From the NCBI RefSeq assembly GCF_003399635.1, contig NZ_NBXB01000033.1:1-64000 (forward strand): a stretch of 64,000 nt of DNA, read 5' to 3'. This DNA comes from Subtercola boreus. Its GTDB lineage: Bacteria; Actinomycetota; Actinomycetes; Actinomycetales; Microbacteriaceae. Both the position numbers and the translations under genes were made by a program. Under the pieces are notes generated by a model. It was not told the DNA's origin. It made no database searches and saw only the letters and a program-made list of their open reading frames with translations. This document shows positions 17,998-28,489 of the stretch, one piece after another; the first letter of the stretch is position 1; the number at the start of each line of letters is the position of its first letter.

Positions 17998-20523
17998 TCA
18001 TGGGGTGACAGGCCCGGGGCGCACGACCAGGAAGTCATCCGACGACGCATCGATGAGCAAACCCAGCCTCTGTGCGTCGACAAGCACCTTTTTCATCGAA
18101 CGCCCAGAACTTTGCGAGACCAGTGCAACCTCGAGGAGCGAGAGGGTGTCCCCCAGAGCACGCCACGGGCTACCTCCGTTGCCTCCTCGGTTGAGAAGCG
18201 CTCGATCGCGAGACTTGAGCTTGCCGAACGGGTTGGGTGCCGTGGTGTAGCCCAACCGCTCAAGCCGTCTGACGACCTTCTTCTCAGGCCGGCCCCACTC
18301 CTTCGCCCTCGACCAGACGTGTAGATAGGGGATCTCACTGGAACGCGGCCAGAAGATCCTGCGCACGTAGTCGAGCGCCGCAAGACTGACATCCTCTCGC
18401 GTCAGAGACATGGGCTCGATGGTCAACCGAGGATTGCCCTCGTCGTGCAGATGTTCCGCCAGTCGAGCGATGTCCTGGTCCCGACGACCGTCGATCCTAG
18501 ACAGTGTCTCAGGTATCTCCGGCCAGACCGGATGCCCCAGCCTGCCGAATCGGCGTCGCACCTCGTCTTCGGAGTGGTCAGTCTGGCTGACGCTCTTCTC
18601 CAGTCTCTTCTTCGAGATCGGATACGCTCTCTCCAGGAACGGGGCAAGGCCGTCCAGGTCCCGGCTCACGAGCAGCAGGTCCACGTGATCGAGCTCGAAC
18701 GGTTCGTAGTCGGAATTCACATCGACACGGAACCCGAGCCGACGTAGCCCTGCGGTCACCTCACCAACGGTGCTCTGCAGAACCATGGACGCCCGGAAGA
18801 CCGCGTCCATGCTCACGGCGGACTTTGCGAGGCGCCACGGCGCGACACCATCCGCGTTCTTGCTGGCCCAGACCAGTTCGAACGGGGTCGGCGGGGCATC
18901 CAGAATACTGCGCCACGTGGGCTGAACCTCGAGCTTTCTCGTCCGAAGAATCTCATCGGCCTCCTCGAAAGGAAGCTGGAGATCCCAAGCAGTGAGTATG
19001 ACATCGAAAGCCTTGAACTCGCGTGGCTCGTCGACGTTCCAGCTCGAGTTCCGATTGAGGAGCGCCCGGATGAAGTCATTCGAGGGCGGCAGCGACTCCG
19101 CTTCGGCCGGCACGGGCAGACCCAGCACTCGGGCGCGGGAGACGACGCGATCAATCGGCCAGCGCAGGTGGCGCTCAGCGTCGTAGATGGCGGTGGCGTC
19201 CGCATCCCACGGCGAGATCTCCTGGATCGTCAGCATCGAGCTGGTAGTCTGCGCCGTGGCAAGGAACACTGCATCTGTCGGAGATGCGCGAACCACCCCT
19301 GCGACCATATTCGAGGCCCTGTTGCCGAATCTCGGGTGCGCTCCGGCCACGATACGCCTGCTCATGGACCATCCGGCTGCCCGCATGGGCTCGGCAACTC
19401 TGTCGAAATCGCCATCACCCACCAGATACCCTGCCACAGCCACATTCAGGGGCTTCGGCTTCTGCTGTATGACCAGGTCCGCGCGTTCGGAAGCACTTTC
19501 CACAATTGCGTCAACGAGGGCCGGGTTGAACGGGAATGCACTGTCGAGCCAGAACTGGGTTCCGACGAACTGCCACGCCGCGCCGATTGCGGTGGGAATC
19601 GCCTCGAGGGTGACCCTGTCGCAGTACGCCTCGTCGAATTCGAGGATGCGCCGCCGGTCGATTGTCAGTTTCGGCAGCTGGTCGCCGGTCAGGTTGATGA
19701 TCGCGCCGTAGAGGAACGATTCGGCCCAGATTCCGTCCGACAACACCGGGCCCCAGCCGTCGACCCACCAGATACCCGTCGCTTCGTCCTCAACCGGCGA
19801 ACTACCGGAGCGGGTCCTGACGTGCCTCGACGAGATGTTCACATCCCCAGCACCCCACTCGTGTCTGAGACCCTTGTCATCATCCGCTGTCATCCCAAAC
19901 GGGCACAGAATCACCAGATCCCTCAGGGTCGAGAGCCCGGACACGCTCACCCCTGGTTTCAGCCGGAGCCGGATCGTCGTGCCCTGCTGGGTTCCTGGGC
20001 CGTCGTCGTGGATCTCGAACTCAGCACCCTGGTTCGGAATCACCACGCGCAGCTGCCTGCCCAGGGAACCGTTCCGCTCGTAGAGGGTGGTCGTGATGTC
20101 GACCCTCGTCGCCAGCATGAAGTAGGAGAGCACACCGACGCCGAACTGCGAGTTCGTCCAGAGCGAGACAGGCGGGTCTGCATGCCGATAGTCCTCGAGC
20201 TCCTCCAGGAAGTCTGCCCGGTCGGTCGAACGGATCCCGGCACGGCTGAAGGCCTGCTCCAACTCGCGCAACCCCATCCCCACTCCCGAATCCGAGCATT
20301 CGAGATAGCGCGCACCATCCGCATCCAACCCCTCAGAGAAACGGATGCGCTTCTCAGCACCCTCGTGGGCACCGACTCGGAGGTACTCCCGTCGAGCATC
20401 CAGGTGCCTACAGGCATCCACCGCATTCTGGTAGAGCTCGCGCACCGCCAGGGCAGGATCGCCGTAGAGCCGCTCGCCCATCAGCAGATCCCGTACTCGT
20501 GCGTCATCGAGTTCGAATTTCAT
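17998..20523 (-). CDS. Hsp90-like GHKL ATPase with winged-helix-like C-terminal repeats
   Basis: An 841-residue protein. The N-terminal 200 residues form a GHKL/Hsp90-type ATPase: VRELYQNAVDACRH (28-41, catalytic Glu and Mg-binding Asn), CSDSGVGMGLREL (76-88), NSQFGVGVLSYF (124-135) and GTTIRLRL near 180. The C-terminal 300 residues hold several degenerate helical units with RRLG/ERLG motifs that look like winged helix-turn-helix repeats. HtpG is shorter and lacks these. Proteins combining Hsp90-like ATPases with wHTH units have been predicted in prokaryotic conflict systems; function here is inference. ATG at 20523 has GAGAGG 7 nt upstream. It sits alone, opposite to and between two functionally linked helicase genes, as if inserted. 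Confidence 0.75.
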   Translation of the reverse strand: MKFELDDARVRDLLMGERLYGDPALAVRELYQNAVDACRHLDARREYLRVGAHEGAEKRIRFSEGLDADGARYLECSDSGVGMGLRELEQAFSRAGIRSTDRADFLEELEDYRHADPPVSLWTNSQFGVGVLSYFMLATRVDITTTLYERNGSLGRQLRVVIPNQGAEFEIHDDGPGTQQGTTIRLRLKPGVSVSGLSTLRDLVILCPFGMTADDDKGLRHEWGAGDVNISSRHVRTRSGSSPVEDEATGIWWVDGWGPVLSDGIWAESFLYGAIINLTGDQLPKLTIDRRRILEFDEAYCDRVTLEAIPTAIGAAWQFVGTQFWLDSAFPFNPALVDAIVESASERADLVIQQKPKPLNVAVAGYLVGDGDFDRVAEPMRAAGWSMSRRIVAGAHPRFGNRASNMVAGVVRASPTDAVFLATAQTTSSMLTIQEISPWDADATAIYDAERHLRWPIDRVVSRARVLGLPVPAEAESLPPSNDFIRALLNRNSSWNVDEPREFKAFDVILTAWDLQLPFEEADEILRTRKLEVQPTWRSILDAPPTPFELVWASKNADGVAPWRLAKSAVSMDAVFRASMVLQSTVGEVTAGLRRLGFRVDVNSDYEPFELDHVDLLLVSRDLDGLAPFLERAYPISKKRLEKSVSQTDHSEDEVRRRFGRLGHPVWPEIPETLSRIDGRRDQDIARLAEHLHDEGNPRLTIEPMSLTREDVSLAALDYVRRIFWPRSSEIPYLHVWSRAKEWGRPEKKVVRRLERLGYTTAPNPFGKLKSRDRALLNRGGNGGSPWRALGDTLSLLEVALVSQSSGRSMKKVLVDAQRLGLLIDASSDDFLVVRPGPVTP

Positions 20524-20541
20524 CGCATGACCTCTCTAATA

Positions 20542-20554
20542 TGACGAAATGTCA
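20542..20554. promoter_or_regulatory. Inverted repeat in the divergent promoter region
   Basis: TGAC-GAAAT-GTCA lies 19 bp upstream of the Hsp90-like ATG in the most AT-rich part of the 103-bp gap before XPB. It is placed where an operator or the core promoter of the Hsp90-like gene would be. No regulator is recognised. Confidence 0.3.
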
Positions 20555-20626
20555 CTATAAGGGGTGCCGGTGGGTGGTGGGCGCGAGGGGCAGCACGCTT
20601 ACTCGGGCCACGTAAGCTTGGCAGTT

Positions 20627-22261
20627 ATGCCAGACGGACCACTGATCGTTCAGAGCGACCGCACCGTGCTGCTCGAGGTCGCGCATCCACAGGCCGACAG
20701 CGCGCGCCACGAGCTCGCGGTGTTCGCTGAGCTCGAGCGGGCCCCCGAGCACATCCACACCTACCGCATCACGCGCCTCGGCCTCTGGAACGCCCGGGCG
20801 GCCGGCCACACAGCCGAGGAGATTCTGGGAACGCTCGAACGCTACTCGAAGTTCCAGGTGCCACAGTCTGTGTCGATCGACATCGCCGAGACCGTGGGTC
20901 GGTACGGCCGTCTCGTCATTGAGCGCCAACCCGACGGGGTACTGACGCTGCGTGCCACCGACACCGCTGTGCTGACGGAGATCGTGAAGGGGCGCCGCAT
21001 TGCTCCCCTACTGCCGTCGCGGCTGTCGGATGACACGTTCGTCATCGAGCCGTGGGCGCGCGGCCAACTGAAACAGGAGCTCGTCAAGCTCGGCTGGCCA
21101 GCGGAGGACTTTGCGGGCTATACCCCCGGCACACCGCACGAGATCACCCTCGACACGACCGACTGGCAGCTCCGCGGCTACCAGCAGGAAGCGATCGACA
21201 ACTTCTTCGAGCGCGGATCGGGTGTTGTCGTGCTTCCCTGCGGCGCAGGCAAGACGCTCGTCGGCGCCGGCGCCATGGCCACCGCGAAGACGAACACGCT
21301 CATCCTCGTCACGAATACCGTCTCGGCGCGCCAGTGGCGTTCGGAGCTGCTCCGCCGCACCTCTCTCACGGAGGACGAGATCGGTGAATACTCCGGCCAG
21401 GTCAAAGAGGTCAAGCCGGTGACGATCGCGACCTACCAGATCCTCACCGCAAAGCGAAAGGGCGCCTACGCGCATCTGGAACTCCTCGACGCGCTCGACT
21501 GGGGACTCGTCGTGTACGACGAAGTGCACCTGCTGCCCGCTCCGGTCTTCAAGCTGACCGCCGACCTCCAGGCACGCCGACGGCTCGGGCTCACCGCCAC
21601 GCTGGTGCGGGAGGACGGGCGCGAGGGCGACGTCTTCAGCCTCATCGGTCCGAAGCGCTTCGACGCCCCGTGGAAGGAGATCGAGGCCCAGGGCTACATC
21701 TCCCCCGCCGACTGCTTCGAGGTGCGGATCGACCTGCCGCAACAGGACAGGCTCGTCTACGCGGCGGCTTCGGATGACGAGCGGTACCGGCTCGCAGCGA
21801 CAGCCCCTGCCAAACTCGACGTCGTGAAGGCTCTCGTGGCCAAGCATGCCGGAGAACGCATACTCGTGATCGGCCAGTACCTCGACCAGCTCGAGGAACT
21901 CTCGGCCGAACTCGACGTGCCGCAACTCACCGGGTCGACCCCGATTCCGGAACGGGAACGGCTCTACCAGGCCTTCCGCGACGGGGACGAGCCCATCCTC
22001 GTGGTGAGCAAGGTCGCGAACTTCTCGGTCGATCTGCCGGAGGCGACCGTCGCGATCCAGGTCTCGGGATCGTTCGGCTCGCGCCAGGAGGAGGCCCAGC
22101 GTCTCGGCCGGCTGCTCCGTCCGAAGGAGTCCGGGCTCTCGGCGAACTTCTACACGCTTGTCGCCCGGGACACAGTGGACCAGGACTTCGCACAGAACCG
22201 GCAGCGGTTCCTCGCCGAACAGGGTTACAGCTACACGATCCTCGACGCTGCGTCGCTGTGA
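20627..22261 (+). CDS. XPB/Rad25-like DNA repair helicase
   Basis: This 544-residue superfamily 2 helicase has an N-terminal damage-recognition-like domain (1-170), QLRGYQQEAIDNFF (Q-motif region), Walker A PCGAGKTLVGA, DEVH (in VVYDEVHLLPAP), LTATLVREDG (motif III), and the C-terminal RecA lobe with SRQEEAQRLGRLLRP (motif VI). Bacterial XPB is typical of Actinobacteria and unwinds DNA 3'-5'. The frame is open to 20564, but ATG 20627 with PDGPLIVQSD matches the family start. Its usual partner is the gene at 16173. A two-component system starts 45 bp downstream. Confidence 0.92.
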   Translation: MPDGPLIVQSDRTVLLEVAHPQADSARHELAVFAELERAPEHIHTYRITRLGLWNARAAGHTAEEILGTLERYSKFQVPQSVSIDIAETVGRYGRLVIERQPDGVLTLRATDTAVLTEIVKGRRIAPLLPSRLSDDTFVIEPWARGQLKQELVKLGWPAEDFAGYTPGTPHEITLDTTDWQLRGYQQEAIDNFFERGSGVVVLPCGAGKTLVGAGAMATAKTNTLILVTNTVSARQWRSELLRRTSLTEDEIGEYSGQVKEVKPVTIATYQILTAKRKGAYAHLELLDALDWGLVVYDEVHLLPAPVFKLTADLQARRRLGLTATLVREDGREGDVFSLIGPKRFDAPWKEIEAQGYISPADCFEVRIDLPQQDRLVYAAASDDERYRLAATAPAKLDVVKALVAKHAGERILVIGQYLDQLEELSAELDVPQLTGSTPIPERERLYQAFRDGDEPILVVSKVANFSVDLPEATVAIQVSGSFGSRQEEAQRLGRLLRPKESGLSANFYTLVARDTVDQDFAQNRQRFLAEQGYSYTILDAASL

Positions 22262-22306
22262 CCAAGCTCACAGGAAGCGTACAGCGCACCCGCAGATAAT
22301 GAAGTC

Positions 22307-22996
22307 ATGACCGGACCCCGAATCCTCATCGTCGACGACGAACCCAACATCCGTGACCTGCTGACCACCAGCCTCCGATTCGCCGGCTTCGCCGTGCGCG
22401 CCGTGAGCAATGGCGCACAGACCATCTCGGCGGTTCTCGAAGAAGAGCCCGACCTCATCATCCTCGACGTGATGCTGCCCGATATGAACGGGTTCGGTGT
22501 CACCAAGCGTCTGCGCGCCGCGGGTTACACCGCGCCGATCCTCTTCCTGACGGCTAAGGACGACACCGAGGACAAGATCACCGGTCTCACCGTTGGCGGC
22601 GACGACTACGTCACTAAGCCATTCAGCCTCGATGAGATCGTCGCGCGCATCAAGGCGATCCTCCGCCGCACGATGCAGGCCGACGAGGATGCGATCATCC
22701 GGGCCGGCGAGCTGACGATGGACCAGGACACTCACGAGGTCTTCGTCGCCGACACTGCCATCGAGCTGAGCCCGACAGAGTTCAAGCTGCTGCGCTATCT
22801 CATGCTGAACCCGAACCGCGTGCTCTCGAAGGCGCAGATCCTCGACCACGTCTGGGAGTACGACTTCAACGGCGACGCGGGCATCGTGGAGTCGTACATC
22901 TCCTATCTCCGCCGCAAGCTCGACCAGTACTCCGACGAGTCGCTGATCCAGACGAAGCGCGGATTCGGCTACATGCTGAAGGTCAGCAAGGCATAA
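22307..22996 (+). CDS. OmpR/PhoB-family response regulator
   Basis: This is a 229-residue transcription factor with a receiver domain (1-118: DDE acidic pocket in ILIVDDEPNI, phospho-Asp in LIILDVMLPD, Lys in VTKPFSLDE) and a C-terminal winged helix (about 130-229, LSPTEFKLLRYLMLNPNRVLSK, RRKLD, GFGYML). It is of the MprA/TcrA-like group and is followed after 26 bp by its histidine kinase. The stimulus is unknown. No target site could be inferred. Confidence 0.92.
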   Translation: MTGPRILIVDDEPNIRDLLTTSLRFAGFAVRAVSNGAQTISAVLEEEPDLIILDVMLPDMNGFGVTKRLRAAGYTAPILFLTAKDDTEDKITGLTVGGDDYVTKPFSLDEIVARIKAILRRTMQADEDAIIRAGELTMDQDTHEVFVADTAIELSPTEFKLLRYLMLNPNRVLSKAQILDHVWEYDFNGDAGIVESYISYLRRKLDQYSDESLIQTKRGFGYMLKVSKA

Positions 22997-23022
22997 GGCG
23001 GGCCTTGTAGTCTTGCTCTGAA

Positions 23023-24780
23023 ATGGCTGTCACACCTGCGACCTTCTGGGGATCGATCTCCCTCCGCACAAAAATCACGGGCGTCACCGTGCTCCTGCTG
23101 ACGGTCGGCCTGATCGTCGCGGGCATCGGCACGATGACCGTTCTGAGGTCCTATCTGTTGCAGCAAGTCGACAAGGGACTCTCCGTCGGCTACGACGACG
23201 TGTCGACGTTTCTCAGCAAGGGTGCGACCAAGGATTCGTTCACGCTCGACACGGTGTCGTCGGCATCCACCGCCTACTACGTCGCCCTGCTCGGTCCCTC
23301 CGGCACCCTCACGACCAGCAACTGGGGCTCCCAGGCCTCATCGAAACAGCCGGACCTCGAGAGTCTCCCCCTGACCCCGGACGCGGGGGCCCAGGCCGAG
23401 AAACCCATCTACGAGATCTCGTCGACGGATGGCAAGGACCAGTGGCACGCCATCGTGCTCTCCATCGGCTACCAGGACCAGACCACCGGCACGATGGTGA
23501 TCGCGGCACCCCTGGACAAGACCGAGAGCATCACCACGACGTACCTCTCGATCTTCCTCGCCTTCAGTGTCGGCGTGGTGGTGCTGGGTGCGTTGCTGAC
23601 GCGCCTGCTGGTGACGAGCACCTTCGCTCCCCTCCGCGCCGTCGAGCGCACGGCCGCAGAGATCGCGAACGGGGACTTCAGCCAGCGCATGTCGAACGCG
23701 ACGCCGAACACCGAGGTGGGCCGACTCAACCGGTCGCTCAACACCATGCTGAGCCGCATCGACACGGCGTTCAGCGACAGGGCCAAGACCATCGACCAGA
23801 TGCGAAGGTTCGTGGGAGACGCCAGTCACGAACTCCGCACGCCCCTGGTGTCGGTGCGGGGCTACGCCGAGCTCTACCGGATGGGGGCTCTTCAGTCGCC
23901 CGAAGAAGTCGCCAAGGCTATGGATCGCATCGAGAAGGAGGCGATCCGGATGGGCGCCCTGGTCGAAGACCTCCTCGAACTTGCCCGCCTCGATGAGACC
24001 CGGCCGATGAACCTGGCTCGCCTCAATCTCGTTCCGATCGCTGTCGATGCAGCTCTGGATGCCCGGGCCTCCAGCCCTGAGCGGGTGGTGTCGATCATCC
24101 TCCCCCGCTCTTCCCAGCCGGTCTCGCTCGCCCCGGCCGCCGAAGCGGCGACGAACCCCTACGGCATGACGATGGAGCACATCGCGGCGGAACGCGATGC
24201 CCCTGACTCGGAGAAGGCTGCCGCTGCCAGCACACTGACCGGCCCGATCAGCTTCGCCGGCGCGACGCTGGCACGACTCCGCGGTCGCCGCAGGTCCGAC
24301 GGCACCGTGCAGATCACACCGACCGACGTCGCGCTGTCGAGCTTCGACGCCCAGGAGCACGACGGCGTCGCACCGGTCATCCTGGGAGACGAGAACAAGA
24401 TCCGCCAGGTCGTCGCCAACCTCATCGGCAACGCCCTTCGATTCACCAACAACGACAGCCCCATCGAGGTGTCGGTGCAGGTCGACGAAGCGAAGCGCCT
24501 CGCCGTGCTCGACGTGATCGACCACGGCGATGGCATCCCGCCCCAGATCCGCGAGAAGATCTTCCAGCGGTTCTGGCGAGCGGATTCGTCGCGCACTCGC
24601 GAAACCGGCGGCAGCGGCCTCGGGCTCGCCATCGTGGCGTCGATCATCGCAGCCCACAACGGCACAGTCGAAGCGGTCGAGACGACGGGTGGTGGCGCGA
24701 CGTTCCGCGTCAGTCTGCCTCTCGCTGCCCCCGAGGCTGCGGCCGCGAATAAGACAGGTGCGGGCGAGACCGACCGATAG
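23023..24780 (+). CDS. Sensor histidine kinase with an unusual interdomain insert
   Basis: The protein has 585 residues. TM1 (about 15-43) and TM2 (about 172-200) enclose an extracytoplasmic sensor of about 125 residues. Then come HAMP, HisKA with the phosphoaccepting His in DASHELRTPL, and HATPase_c with NLIGNALRF (N box), DHGDGIP (G1) and GSGLGLAIV (G2). Between HisKA and the N box lie about 90 extra residues rich in Ala, Ser and Pro with an Arg-rich patch (LARLRGRRRS), absent from ordinary kinases of this type. It pairs with the preceding response regulator. The signal sensed is unknown. Confidence 0.9.
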   Translation: MAVTPATFWGSISLRTKITGVTVLLLTVGLIVAGIGTMTVLRSYLLQQVDKGLSVGYDDVSTFLSKGATKDSFTLDTVSSASTAYYVALLGPSGTLTTSNWGSQASSKQPDLESLPLTPDAGAQAEKPIYEISSTDGKDQWHAIVLSIGYQDQTTGTMVIAAPLDKTESITTTYLSIFLAFSVGVVVLGALLTRLLVTSTFAPLRAVERTAAEIANGDFSQRMSNATPNTEVGRLNRSLNTMLSRIDTAFSDRAKTIDQMRRFVGDASHELRTPLVSVRGYAELYRMGALQSPEEVAKAMDRIEKEAIRMGALVEDLLELARLDETRPMNLARLNLVPIAVDAALDARASSPERVVSIILPRSSQPVSLAPAAEAATNPYGMTMEHIAAERDAPDSEKAAAASTLTGPISFAGATLARLRGRRRSDGTVQITPTDVALSSFDAQEHDGVAPVILGDENKIRQVVANLIGNALRFTNNDSPIEVSVQVDEAKRLAVLDVIDHGDGIPPQIREKIFQRFWRADSSRTRETGGSGLGLAIVASIIAAHNGTVEAVETTGGGATFRVSLPLAAPEAAAANKTGAGETDR

Positions 24781-24835
24781 GGCTGTCGATCTCGCCCGCA
24801 TGGGGCGGTCTCGCGGAGACATGCCGAGGCGAGGT

Positions 24836-25330
24836 TCACCGCGCGGCGAGCACGGCGGGGGTAGACGCTGGCACGTCGGCGGGAGTGCGGAGGGCCGCGG
24901 TGGTGCCGGCTTGGGCCGCAGCCTCACGGCGCCACGCGACCGCCTCCCGGGCGGCGGCATCCTGCTGCCAGCCACCGCCTGCCCCGATCACGACGACCGG
25001 GTCGAAGAGGGCGCCGGACGCCCGGAAGGCGCGGTGCGCAGACCGGATGAGCGCGGCACCCCAGAGCTCGGGGTAGGGCACACCAGCGGCGACGATGAGG
25101 CATCTGAGTTCGACCGGATGCACGGAGCCGGCCGGACCCCACCAGACCGCCCGGGCGACCGGAGTCGCACGCGGGTCGTCGTCGACGAAGGCCAGCCACG
25201 TCCATTCGCGGCGGAGACTGCCCGATGCGATACCGAGGCCGAACTGTTCGGAATCGACCCACTCAATGGGGTCACGGGTTGAGAACTGCAACAGCGACTG
25301 GTCGTCGCTGCGTTGGGATACACGGAACAC
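24836..25330 (-). CDS. Hypothetical protein
   Basis: This is a 164-residue soluble protein that I do not recognise. A conserved-looking core runs from EWTWLAFVDDDPRA through HPVELRCLIVAAGVPYPELWGAALIRSAHRAF, followed by an Ala-rich tail. The ordered part has the look of a GNAT-like fold, but the acetyl-CoA loop is not evident. GTG at 25330 has GAAGGA 9 nt upstream. It follows a 40-aa ORF on the same strand after 89 bp, so the two may share a transcript. Confidence 0.55.
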   Translation of the reverse strand: MFRVSQRSDDQSLLQFSTRDPIEWVDSEQFGLGIASGSLRREWTWLAFVDDDPRATPVARAVWWGPAGSVHPVELRCLIVAAGVPYPELWGAALIRSAHRAFRASGALFDPVVVIGAGGGWQQDAAAREAVAWRREAAAQAGTTAALRTPADVPASTPAVLAAR

Positions 25331-25419
25331 GGGAGAACGTCCTTCGGGGAGAGGTGATGAGCTGTTAAGGCTCTCTCTCGAAGTGGCCGTGGGGCCGCCG
25401 TGGTCGGAGGTGACCGGAG

Positions 25420-25542
25420 TCAGGCGGTGGCCGGGAGAAGAGCCGAGATGCGAACGGCACCTGCAGACAGTGCAGGGCTGACGGTGGATGCTTCGGTGCG
25501 GCGAAGGCGCAACGCACGAGCATCGTCTGCTGGGTTCTTCAT
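25420..25542 (-). CDS. Small ORF, 40 aa, with strong ribosome binding site
   Basis: ATG at 25542 is preceded 7 nt upstream by GGGGAGGTGAG, one of the best Shine-Dalgarno sequences in the window. The 40-residue product starts MKNPADDARALRLRRTEAS and ends in a hydrophobic ISALLPATA. It has no recognisable domain, no Cys and no clear membrane segment. It lies 89 bp upstream of the hypothetical gene at 25330 on the same strand. It could be a real small protein or a leader peptide; conservation would decide. Confidence 0.5.
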   Translation of the reverse strand: MKNPADDARALRLRRTEASTVSPALSAGAVRISALLPATA

Positions 25543-25680
25543 CTGACTCACCTCCCCGGTCTCTCGAAATCTGATCAGCAGCTGACTGCTGCAGTTGCCC
25601 ACACTAGCCTCCCGGCTCACCCCGGCGCAACACCCGACAGTTGGGCGGCGCCACCATGGCGGCACATATGCCTCTGCCGG

Positions 25681-25743
25681 CATACGCCGCAGAGGCGGCG
25701 GCGTATGGAGAAAGCGGGCCGGCCTCCAAAGAGGCCGACCCGC
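25681..25743 (-). terminator. Tandem hairpins downstream of groEL
   Basis: Two hairpins follow the groEL stop on the minus strand. The nearer one (25714-25743) pairs GCGGG-CGGCCTC with GAGGCCG-CCCGC with one mismatch; the farther (25681-25707) is a perfect 10-bp stem CATACGCCGC/GCGGCGTATG. No long T run follows. They probably end groEL transcription or stabilise its 3' end. Confidence 0.65.
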
Positions 25744-25765
25744 TCAGATCTGCGGAAAGGCGGGA

Positions 25766-27421
<1,656 letters not shown>

Positions 27422-27431
27422 TCATAAAGGT

Positions 27432-27458
27432 TTAGCACTCAGCATGCACGAGTGCTAA
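27432..27458 (-). promoter_or_regulatory. CIRCE operator (HrcA binding site)
   Basis: TTAGCACTC-N9-GAGTGCTAA is a perfect match to the CIRCE consensus upstream of groEL. HrcA repressor is known to bind this inverted repeat and release on heat shock. Confidence 0.97.
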
Positions 27459-27536
27459 ACCAATACTGGCACTCGGCAGGTGAGAGTGCAAGTGACGCCC
27501 AGAGGACGAAGGACAGATCGGATGCCCGGCCGGAGG

Positions 27537-27740
27537 TCAGGCCAGCCGCACCGCTTCGGCCTGCGGCCCCTTCGATCCGGTGCCGACCTCGAAGATCACC
27601 TGCTGGCCCTCTTCGAGCACCTTGTAGCCGCCCATGTCGATGGCGGAGTAGTGGACGAAGACGTCTTGCCCGCCCCCATCGACAGTGATGAAGCCGTAGC
27701 CCTTTTCAGCGTTGAACCACTTGACGGTTCCGTTCGCCAT
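27537..27740 (-). CDS. Cold-shock protein CspA-like
   Basis: A 67-residue single cold-shock domain with [16 protein letters not shown] (RNP1 KGYGFI), DVFVHYSAI (RNP2) and [15 protein letters not shown]. It binds single-stranded nucleic acid and acts as an RNA chaperone. The frame is open to 27752, but the ATG at 27740 gives the standard start MANGTVKWF. It is monocistronic, with a T-rich, relatively AT-rich leader upstream (27741-27870) as common for csp genes. Confidence 0.95.
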   Translation of the reverse strand: MANGTVKWFNAEKGYGFITVDGGGQDVFVHYSAIDMGGYKVLEEGQQVIFEVGTGSKGPQAEAVRLA

Positions 27741-27876
27741 TGTTACTCCCATTTGCTGTGTTGCTCACCATCATTTCGGGTGAAATGATCCGTTTTCCCA
27801 GTAAATCGGTGCAACTGAGCAAACGCTCACTGTGTGATCACAACTCAACATGGATTAAACAATCCCGAAATATGAC

Positions 27877-27901
27877 GGGCACGGCACGGGCACGGCACGG
27901 G
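27877..27901. repeat. Short 11-bp tandem repeat
   Basis: GGGCACGGCAC occurs twice in tandem (27877-27887, 27888-27898) followed by a partial third copy, in the gap between the csp gene and the LytR_C gene. No function is apparent. Confidence 0.8.
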
Positions 27902-27909
27902 CGCGCGGA

Positions 27910-28470
27910 CTACCCGGCGGGATCCTTGTAGTCCGTTCCCAGCACCGCCGTGAGTGTGCCAGCCTCATACTGGTTGGAGACCGCGACCGCCACTCCCCCG
28001 AGCGTTTCGGCGAGGCCCTTGGCGGCGCCCTCCTGGGCGGCATCCGTGTAGTAGACGGTCGACGTGGTCACGTCGGACGCGCCGGCGTTCGCCTCCGTGC
28101 TGACAGCCCACCCGGCATCCGTCGCCTGACCGCCGGCCCGGGTCGCAAGCCCGGAGACACCCGTGCCGTTCAGGATCGTCACCGAGAGGGAGGGATCTAC
28201 CGTGGGAACGACTGTCGGGGTCGGCGTGACCGACGCCGGGTCGCTCGACGCCGAGCCGCCCGCCGATGCCGAGCCTGAGTCCGACCCGGGAAGACCGTTG
28301 TTGATGACGAGCAGACCGAGAGCCCCAGCCCCGACCAGAACGCCCGTCGCGAGGGCTGCCCAAGCGAACGCAACCCAGCCCCGCCCCCGGGGCCGTGCAC
28401 CACGGTGCACACCACGGCGCACGACATCTGCCGGCACGTTGTCGAAGGAGTCGGTGGGTTCTGAAGCCAT
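27910..28470 (-). CDS. LytR C-terminal domain membrane protein
   Basis: This 186-residue protein has a cytoplasmic basic N-terminus, one transmembrane helix (VAFAWAALATGVLVGAGALGL cut to about 33-53), a Ser/Thr/Pro-rich linker (about 60-95) and a LytR_C domain (about 95-180, SVTILNGTGVSGLATRAGG). LytR_C domains occur at the ends of LCP cell-wall glycopolymer ligases or as stand-alone membrane proteins such as this, and the exact role is unknown. It follows the DUF3263 gene after 19 bp and is probably co-transcribed. Confidence 0.85.
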   Translation of the reverse strand: MASEPTDSFDNVPADVVRRGVHRGARPRGRGWVAFAWAALATGVLVGAGALGLLVINNGLPGSDSGSASAGGSASSDPASVTPTPTVVPTVDPSLSVTILNGTGVSGLATRAGGQATDAGWAVSTEANAGASDVTTSTVYYTDAAQEGAAKGLAETLGGVAVAVSNQYEAGTLTAVLGTDYKDPAG

Positions 28471-28489
28471 TGGTTCGAAGGGACCGTTC

